A stretch of 64,000 bases of DNA from Clostridiales bacterium (GTDB lineage Bacteria; Bacillota; Clostridia; Christensenellales; Borkfalkiaceae). The stretch covers positions 1 to 64,000 of the forward strand of contig JAFLVO010000003.1 of assembly GCA_022508245.1 (NCBI GenBank), in the 5' to 3' direction. Shown in pieces: positions 28,455 to 35,464 of this stretch. The position numbers and the translations under genes were made by a program. The notes beneath the pieces are model-generated. The model did no database searches. It saw nothing but the letters and a program-made list of their open reading frames with translations, and was not told the DNA's origin. How positions within the stretch are numbered: the stretch's first letter is position 1; each line of letters begins with the position of its first letter.

Positions 28455-28598
28455 TAAGTAATAAGAATTAACAACAGAGAAAAAGAACCCCGACGAGTTT
28501 ATTGTCAGGATTTAATAACGGCTAAAATTTCAGGGAATAATAGACCACTATATTCCGTTAAAAAATATCGTAACAGTAAAATAAAAGGAGGTATTATT

Positions 28599-28724
28599 AT
28601 GGCTGTACATCATGGCGGCAAGGTCGGAAAAGCAGCGAAAACCCTTGCTACAAAAAGCTCTTCAAAAAGCTCTAAAAGCAATGCGGGTAAGACGTTAGCT
28701 AATCATAAAGCGGCAAAGCATTAG
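28599..28724 (+). CDS. Small basic Lys/Ser/Ala-rich protein (41 aa); absent from the supplied ORF track
   Basis: MAVHHGGKVGKAAKTLATKSSSKSSKSNAGKTLANHKAAKH*, preceded by an AGGAGG Shine-Dalgarno at good spacing. Confidence 0.55.
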   Translation: MAVHHGGKVGKAAKTLATKSSSKSSKSNAGKTLANHKAAKH

Positions 28725-28749
28725 AGTTTTTGTGGGGAAAAGTGTCGGC

Positions 28750-28780
28750 GTCCGCTGAGCGTACCCGTTCGGTGGACTTT
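28750..28780 (+). terminator. Hairpin plus T-tract terminator, related in sequence to the hairpin at 26957
   Basis: GTCCGCTGAGCG-TACC-CGTTCGGTGGAC followed by TTTTTCC. Confidence 0.6.
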
Positions 28781-28831
28781 TTCCTTTGACGATGTGTAGA
28801 AAAATATGCAAAATTTATGAATTGGATAGTC

Positions 28832-28858
28832 GCCTACGACGAAGTTTCCGTCGTAGGC
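28832..28858. terminator. Terminator-like hairpin
   Basis: GCCTACGACG-AAGTTTC-CGTCGTAGGC. Confidence 0.5.
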
Positions 28859-28969
28859 TTATATTTTCCGTACTCACTAAAGCTGGAAGAAATTGTCGAA
28901 AAGATAGTGCTTTTAACTCGGGCTATGCCTTGATGCACTGGGCGCCCGAAGAATTGTATTTGCGTTAAA

Positions 28970-29689
28970 TTATTCTTCGTTTTCAAAAGATAGCTTGGAA
29001 AGAGTTAATAAATCGTCTTTTGATATCATGATACGATTATAGCTGTAATCTTTTAGATTAATGACAAAAATATTATCATAGAAAATGACATAAAGATAAT
29101 TAAATGTCTTGACGGTACATTCTTTAGAAAGTTTTTTTAGTTTCTCAATTAATTTGTCTAAGACTTCATTGATAATTTCGTCTTGTAAGGCGAGATAGTT
29201 CAATTGCTCTTGTACCAAAACTGCCAGATCATTTTCATCGTTTATCGAATAATGACTATTTAATTTTGTTATTTTTTCTTTAACGGCTTTTATAATAGGG
29301 CCCACGCAATCTGTGACTAATCCATATTCTCCAGCGTGTCTAAATAGAATTAAATCATTGTTTTTTAGTTTCAGATAAGTTAAAGTACCATTCTCCTTGC
29401 TGCGTTGATCATAAAAAATTTCAATGTTTGATTTTATTGGTTCACCGTTAAATCCTAAATTTTCTAATCTTCTTTTTGGCAGTTCAGAATATTTTTTGCC
29501 GTGGTACTTTTTAATAAAAGCATCTATGGATCCCTCATTGGCAGATAAGGCTCTTGTTACTTCAATGCCCACATGTTCGCCCGTCCAATCGGGGCATTCG
29601 CTTTTTTGTAAATTGTAAAATTTTTTAGGAAAGTAGAATTCCAAAGTATTCTTGACAAAATTTTCGTAGTAATCTTTTGTGTATTGCAT
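28970..29689 (-). CDS. Uncharacterised protein, possibly nuclease-like
   Basis: 239 aa, AT-rich island codon usage; 'SECPDWTGEHVGIEVTRAL' weakly recalls a PD-(D/E)xK-type core. Confidence 0.55.
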   Translation of the reverse strand: MQYTKDYYENFVKNTLEFYFPKKFYNLQKSECPDWTGEHVGIEVTRALSANEGSIDAFIKKYHGKKYSELPKRRLENLGFNGEPIKSNIEIFYDQRSKENGTLTYLKLKNNDLILFRHAGEYGLVTDCVGPIIKAVKEKITKLNSHYSINDENDLAVLVQEQLNYLALQDEIINEVLDKLIEKLKKLSKECTVKTFNYLYVIFYDNIFVINLKDYSYNRIMISKDDLLTLSKLSFENEE

Positions 29690-29742
29690 TATTATTCTCC
29701 TTTTTCTTTCAATGAATTCGCAAAAATTTGTTTAATTTATAT

Positions 29743-30633
29743 TCAATATTTTACCTTGAAATAATTAAGATATAATTTGAATTTGTCCTGTGCCATGAGG
29801 CAGGTGTCTCGCAAGTACCCGCGCTCGTTTCTCCATTCCCGCAGTCCGCGATAGTAGAACAGTTTCAGCCCCTCGTCAATAATGAACGGAACGATATTGT
29901 ACTTTAAACAGTCCTTGAGTAAGAGCAGTCTGCCGATACGCCCGTTGCCGTCTTGAAAGGGGTGGATGCACTCGAATCTATAGTGAAAATCTAATAGGTC
30001 ATCAAATGTCTTTTCCTTTTTAGCGTTGTATTCAGAGAGCAATGTTTTCATTTTTTGTGAGACTTCTTCGGGTTGAGCCGTGTACATATCCCCAACCGTG
30101 TTGGGCAATTTCTTGTAATCACCCACGGCGAACCAATCCTGCCGAGCGTCTGTCGTGCCGCTTTTTAGAGTACGGTGTAACTCTTTTATAAAGACTTCCG
30201 TAAGTGGCTTTCTTGCGTTATCAATAATCATATCGATGCACTTAAAGTGATTTGCCGTTTCAACTATATCGTCAACCTTTATTGCATCGCCTTCAATCCC
30301 GATCGTGTTTGTTTCAAAGATATACCGAGTTTGCTCGTGCGTCAATCGGCTGCCTTCAATATGATTTGAGTTGTATGTCAACTCAATTTGTACCTTATGA
30401 TAAATTCCGCCCGACAGCTTGGCTTTCTTTTGCGCAACAAGAATATCCAGCAGAGTAGTGGGAGTATCAACTTTCTTATTTGCCCTGTCTGGCTTGCTTG
30501 CATCTTCTGGAATATTCCAAATCTTGCCCACAAGATAAGCTCCTTCAACTTTACCTAAGGCACAGTAATTGCGAACGCTACGTTCAGATATATTCCATTT
30601 CTTTGCTATTTCAGTAACCGATAAGTAATTCAT
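29743..30633 (-). CDS. Fic domain protein with N-terminal HTH/MerR-like DNA-binding region
   Basis: Active Fic motif 'HPFQDGNGRIGRL' and inhibitory-type motif 'SNHIEG'. N-terminal 'SVTEIAKKWNISERSVRNYCALGKVEGAYLVGKIWNIPEDA'. Confidence 0.9.
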   Translation of the reverse strand: MNYLSVTEIAKKWNISERSVRNYCALGKVEGAYLVGKIWNIPEDASKPDRANKKVDTPTTLLDILVAQKKAKLSGGIYHKVQIELTYNSNHIEGSRLTHEQTRYIFETNTIGIEGDAIKVDDIVETANHFKCIDMIIDNARKPLTEVFIKELHRTLKSGTTDARQDWFAVGDYKKLPNTVGDMYTAQPEEVSQKMKTLLSEYNAKKEKTFDDLLDFHYRFECIHPFQDGNGRIGRLLLLKDCLKYNIVPFIIDEGLKLFYYRGLREWRNERGYLRDTCLMAQDKFKLYLNYFKVKY

Positions 30634-31195
30634 TCTATAGAACCTCATTCATAATCATAGCACACTATCGGCAAAAAATCAATATTTACTGTTGTTAAAA
30701 TTTAAATATTTTTGCCGATAACGGCAAGAATAATGAGAAAAACAGGTGTCAAAATAAATGTGGATTTTAACGCAAAAAACGCACCCATTTTTTAGGTGTC
30801 AAAAATAGACCTATATATAAGGTGGCTTAAAAATCAAATTTTTAAGTAAAAATTGTGCCATCAAGAGCGGTCACAGTGGCGCAAAACAATCAAAACTTAG
30901 GGAACGATTATTATTCAAGTACCAGACACCCGATGTAAAATTACCCTATCAATCTTACAGCGTGAGTGTAAATAGCTATTTATAAGTTGATATTTTGACG
31001 CCCCCAAACCGATCAAAAAATGGGGTAAAAATTGACATTAATTTTACACTCAAAATTACCCCGAAATTTTTTGGGGTAAAAAAGGGCACCCCTATAGGAT
31101 ATGGCTTTAAAGCCCTCTTTAAAGTAGGCGATTTGGGCCAAACAGGGCAGTCAATATGGCTCAAAATTTTTCAAAAACAATTGTAATTGCTATAC

Positions 31196-31233
31196 TTGCC
31201 TGCCCGGGCATTGACAAATGCCCGGGCAGGCAA
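31196..31233. repeat. Perfect 17-bp inverted repeat whose arms contain a self-palindrome TGCCCGGGCA
   Basis: TTGCCTGCCCGGGCATT-GACA-AATGCCCGGGCAGGCAA. Confidence 0.85.
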
Positions 31234-31583
31234 AAACGTAAACTCTCTGCATTGCTTTCACCTGTTGGATAATTTTTTCCCCATTAGTTTTTTGTAAAAT
31301 AAATCCTAAACTGACATTTTACAAAACACATTTCTTATTTCCTATAAGACAATTTAAATAAAGGCAAAATTTTTTTAAATATGCCTAATGCTGTCAAGTT
31401 TATGTGTTATGATAAAATCAAGGAGTTTTCAATATGGGAATTTTAGATTTTATCTTTGGCGACGACGATTCCGACGAAGCTTAATTAGACGATTTAATTA
31501 TGATGGATATTCTGGACGAAGATTGAAAACTATATGTAACTTTTTTTGCAGCTAAAATGTCTCTTATTTAGGACTCTAATATC

Positions 31584-31612
31584 TTGAAAAAGTGAAATAA
31601 TTGTGCTATAAT
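31584..31612 (+). promoter_or_regulatory. Sigma-A-like promoter for the HTH-GHKL-Mod-Res operon
   Basis: TTGAAA (31584-31589), 17-bp spacer, TATAAT (31607-31612), 31 bp upstream of the HTH ATG. Confidence 0.7.
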
Positions 31613-31642
31613 AATCGTATAGTTAAAATTAGAGGAAGCCTA

Positions 31643-31837
31643 ATGGAATTTAAAGACAAAATTAAAATCGTTCGTCAAAAATTAATGTTAAGTCAAGCAG
31701 ATTTTGCGAAAGAACTTGGAGTGGCGTTTTCTACTGTAAATGAGTGGGAAAATGGCATAAGGAAGCCTAACTACATTATGCAACGTAAATTTGCTACGTA
31801 CTGTAATGATAACAATATCAAATTCGGCGAGGAATAA
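31643..31837 (+). CDS. XRE-type HTH regulator (64 aa)
   Basis: 'IKIVRQKLMLSQADFAKELGVAFSTVNEWENGIRKPNYIMQRKF'; in-frame ATG at 31643 downstream of promoter and RBS. Confidence 0.88.
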   Translation: MEFKDKIKIVRQKLMLSQADFAKELGVAFSTVNEWENGIRKPNYIMQRKFATYCNDNNIKFGEE

Positions 31838-31839
31838 AA

Positions 31840-33021
31840 ATGAAAGAGTTTAAGATTAACATTAAAGGGCGTGTCAAGAATTTTACCCTTCCAGAAAACA
31901 AATCTTTAATACCTCTCTTTGAAGCAGTAGTTAATTCATTGCAAGCTATCGAAGAAAGAAGGAGAATAGAATCTTTTGATGGGGAAATTTCCATTAAAAT
32001 TGAAAGAGAGGAAACATTATCAGATGAAATTCTTGGACATATTGAAAACATTACGATAACCGATAACGGAATTGGCTTTAATGAAGATAATTTTAATTCT
32101 TTTCTGGAGTCAGATTCCGATTATAAAAATGAAATCGGTGGAAAGGGCGTTGGCAGATTTTCTTGGTTGAAGGCATTTAAAAATGTAAGTATTGATAGTT
32201 GCTTTTTTTATGATGGCAAGTACTATAAGCGTGCATTTGAATTTGCCTTGGATATCAGTGGCATAAATGACGAAGTCGTTGCTTGTGATAATACTGATGT
32301 AAAAACAACCGTTAAGTTATGTTCATTTTTAGATAAATATAAAGCAAACTCACCGGTTAGTATTGAAAGTATTGCTATAAAATTAATTCAACACTGTTTT
32401 GTTTATTTTCTCAATAAGGCCTGCCCCCAAATTATACTTTCAGATGATAAAGGCAACAAGGTAAATCTAAATGAATTTTTCGCTGAAAAGATTGCGGTAG
32501 AAAAAGGCACGGATATCTTTATAATCGGGAATAATCAGTTTGCATTAACTAAAATTCGTGTTGATGGTGCTATAATTAATAGCCATAAATTATATTTATG
32601 TGCCAATAGCCGTTTGGTTGAGGCAAAGGATTTAAGTAAATATATTGTGAATCTTGATAAAGCGTTGGATGTCGAAGAGCCTTTTTGGTGCTTAGGAATA
32701 ATTACTTCTAAATATCTTGACAACAATGTAGATATGAACCGGTTATCCTTCACCATACCAGAAACAGCGGAGGATGGATTTGCACCTCTTGTTACGATGA
32801 ATAAAATTGTAACAAAATCGGTTGATTTAATAGAGGAATATTTAAGCGATTATTTAAAACCAATAGCGGAAGAAAAGAAGAAAAGAATTGAAAGATATGT
32901 TTCCACGCAAGTACCACAGTATAGGCATCTGCTGAAATATATGTCGTCAGAGATAGAAAAAATCAAGCCGGGTGTTTCAGATGAAAAGCTCGATGCTATA
33001 TCAGCTCGATCGGGATTTTGA
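31840..33021 (+). CDS. GHKL-type ATPase
   Basis: N box 'LFEAVVNSLQAIEE', G1 'ITITDNGIGFNED', G2 'EIGGKGVGRFSWLKAF'. Confidence 0.85.
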   Translation: MKEFKINIKGRVKNFTLPENKSLIPLFEAVVNSLQAIEERRRIESFDGEISIKIEREETLSDEILGHIENITITDNGIGFNEDNFNSFLESDSDYKNEIGGKGVGRFSWLKAFKNVSIDSCFFYDGKYYKRAFEFALDISGINDEVVACDNTDVKTTVKLCSFLDKYKANSPVSIESIAIKLIQHCFVYFLNKACPQIILSDDKGNKVNLNEFFAEKIAVEKGTDIFIIGNNQFALTKIRVDGAIINSHKLYLCANSRLVEAKDLSKYIVNLDKALDVEEPFWCLGIITSKYLDNNVDMNRLSFTIPETAEDGFAPLVTMNKIVTKSVDLIEEYLSDYLKPIAEEKKKRIERYVSTQVPQYRHLLKYMSSEIEKIKPGVSDEKLDAISARSGF

Positions 33022-33814
33022 TATAATAACAAAAAAACAAGGGCAAGAACTGGTTGAAGAGCTTAAAAATGATGTTACTCAATTGGATGAATATAAAAGC
33101 AAGTTTGAAGAGCACGTTGCAAGAATAAGTGATGAGAATAAATCAATACTTGCTAAATATGTAGCCCATCGCAAATCAATAATCGATTTGTTTGAAGTGG
33201 GAATGTATAAACAATCGGATGGGAAATACGTTAGAGAAGAATTTATGCACAATCTAATTTATCCAATGAGAACGACATCGGATGTTATAGATTATGAGCA
33301 ACATAATTTATGGCTGGTGGATGAAAGGCTTGCATACTTTTTCTTCGCATCTTCTGACATTCCGTTTAACAACGATAGAAATGAGGACCGTACAGATTTG
33401 ATGCTTCTTGACAATAGTGTTGCTCTGCTGGAATCAAAAAATGACGGCACAGCTTATGACACGGTTGTTTTGTTCGAGCTAAAAAGACCTATGCGAGATG
33501 ACCTCGTAAGCGATAATCCCGTTGATCAAATAATGAAATATATGCTTAAAATACAAGGCAATAAGGTTACAGACAAAAATGGTAGAATAATACGTACCGA
33601 TGATCATACTAAGTTTTATTTGTATGTTGTTTGTGACGCTATTGAAAAATATAGAGAAACACTAAAAAAGATGTATTGGTTTGACGAAACTATTGACAGA
33701 CTTGGTATGTATAAAATGAAGGACAATATGTACATAGAGATTTTGACATACGACAAGATAATCAATGATGCAAAAAAGCGCAATAAGATACTATTCGACA
33801 AATTAGGAATATAG
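32972..33814 (+). CDS. Nuclease-like protein; frame-overlaps the GHKL ATPase (possible frameshifted C-terminal half)
   Basis: GTG-start ORF; 'RTDLMLLDNSVALLESKNDGTAYDTVVLFELKRPMRDDL' resembles a PD-(D/E)xK core (D...ELK). Confidence 0.6.
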   Translation: MFQMKSSMLYQLDRDFDIITKKQGQELVEELKNDVTQLDEYKSKFEEHVARISDENKSILAKYVAHRKSIIDLFEVGMYKQSDGKYVREEFMHNLIYPMRTTSDVIDYEQHNLWLVDERLAYFFFASSDIPFNNDRNEDRTDLMLLDNSVALLESKNDGTAYDTVVLFELKRPMRDDLVSDNPVDQIMKYMLKIQGNKVTDKNGRIIRTDDHTKFYLYVVCDAIEKYRETLKKMYWFDETIDRLGMYKMKDNMYIEILTYDKIINDAKKRNKILFDKLGI

Positions 33815-33824
33815 GAGCTGAGCA

Positions 33825-35462
33825 ATGTCTAACAAATTGGAACTCACTTGGATAGGTAAAGATAAAGAGTTAAAAATAGAGCCGAGGATTTTAATTGAGA
33901 ACCCGACTCTTAGTAATACAGCGCAGGATACCAACACCGATAATATGCTTATTCACGGGGATAATTTACTTGCACTTAAAGCATTGGAAAGCAAGTACGC
34001 TGGACAGGTCAAATGTATTTATATCGATCCTCCATATAATACAGGAAGTGCATTTGAGCATTATGACGATAATTTGGAACATAGCACATGGCTTAATTTA
34101 ATGATGCCACGATTAGAGATATTAAGAAACTTATTATCCAACGACGGAATTATATATATTCAAATTGATGATAATGAGTATGCTTATCTCAAAGTTTTGT
34201 GCGATGAAATTTTTGGACGTAAAAATTTTATAAGTTCTATTTGTATAAAAATGTCAACTGTTAGCGGCGTTAAAACAGCACACAAAAATAAGACTATTAT
34301 AAAAGAGAAAGAAATTATATTGGTTTACGCAAAAGACGCAGATAATTTTGCGATAATCCCCCAATATATACCGTTATCAAAGATTGACGATGAGTTTCAA
34401 TACTACTTGGATAAACATAATTCCGACGATCCTGATTGCTGGGAGATTAAAAGGCTGAAAGAGGTTTTAGTTGCAAACGGTATTGATGCTGAAAATGAAG
34501 AACAATTTCAAAAGTTTATCAACTTAAACGCTCAATTTATTTGGCGCAGAGCATTTATACGTAACGAATATAAAGCCTTATCTCAACAAAATCCTGATAA
34601 GATTTTTTATATCACTAAAAATGGGCAAGAGCATTATTATTATCGAGGACGTGAAATGTTTTTTCTCGCAGACAAATTCCATGATTGTTTTACCGAAGAG
34701 GGATATAAGCACGCCATTAGTGATTTGTTAGGAGATATATGGTTAGACATAAATACAGGGAAATTATTTAACGAGGGTAATGTTGAATTTAGAAATAGCA
34801 AGAAACCTGAATTTTTGATTGCACGGATGTTGGAAATGTCTTCAAAGAAAGGCGATTTGATTCTTGATAGCTTTCTTGGCTCTGGAACTACTGCGGCTGT
34901 TGCTCATAAAATGGGAAGAAAATATATCGGTATTGAAATGGGCGATCACGCATATACGCATTGTAAAGTACGTTTAGATAAGGTTATATCTGGTGAAGAT
35001 AAGGGTGGCATTACTAAGTCGGTTAATTGGCAAAGTGGAGGCGGATATAGATTTTACGAGATTGCTCCTACGCTTATCGTTGAAGACAAATTCGGCAATC
35101 CCATAATCAATAGAGAGTATAATGCGGAGATGCTTGCGGCTGCTATGGCATTACACGAAGGGTTTGAATATGCACCTGATGCTAATTATTATTGGAAGCA
35201 AGGTAAAAATGAAAATGCATATATTTTTACCACCACAACGCACTTAACAGAGAGTTATCTTGACGCAATTTCAAAAGAAATGCAAGACGGAGAATACCTT
35301 GTGATTGCCTGCAAGTCGTTTGACAGCGGTATAGATAGATTATACAAGAACATCAAAGTCAAAAAGATACCACAATATCTGCTTGGCAGATGCGAGTTTG
35401 GTAAGGACAACTATAATCTCAATATAGTAGACGTTCCTGTTTATGATGACGAGGAGGAATAA
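33825..35462 (+). CDS. Type III restriction-modification Mod-like adenine-N6 DNA methyltransferase (beta class)
   Basis: Motif IV 'IYIDPPYNTGSAFEHYDDN', motif I 'ILDSFLGSGTTAAVAHKMGRKYIGIEMGD'. Confidence 0.93.
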   Translation: MSNKLELTWIGKDKELKIEPRILIENPTLSNTAQDTNTDNMLIHGDNLLALKALESKYAGQVKCIYIDPPYNTGSAFEHYDDNLEHSTWLNLMMPRLEILRNLLSNDGIIYIQIDDNEYAYLKVLCDEIFGRKNFISSICIKMSTVSGVKTAHKNKTIIKEKEIILVYAKDADNFAIIPQYIPLSKIDDEFQYYLDKHNSDDPDCWEIKRLKEVLVANGIDAENEEQFQKFINLNAQFIWRRAFIRNEYKALSQQNPDKIFYITKNGQEHYYYRGREMFFLADKFHDCFTEEGYKHAISDLLGDIWLDINTGKLFNEGNVEFRNSKKPEFLIARMLEMSSKKGDLILDSFLGSGTTAAVAHKMGRKYIGIEMGDHAYTHCKVRLDKVISGEDKGGITKSVNWQSGGGYRFYEIAPTLIVEDKFGNPIINREYNAEMLAAAMALHEGFEYAPDANYYWKQGKNENAYIFTTTTHLTESYLDAISKEMQDGEYLVIACKSFDSGIDRLYKNIKVKKIPQYLLGRCEFGKDNYNLNIVDVPVYDDEEE

Positions 35463-35464
35463 GT

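Noticed and set aside
30976-31186. ORFs 30976-31164 (-) and 30995-31186 (+) before the HTH gene
   Set aside because: Mutually antisense, no RBS or family; produced by low-complexity A/T and the TTACCCC repeats.
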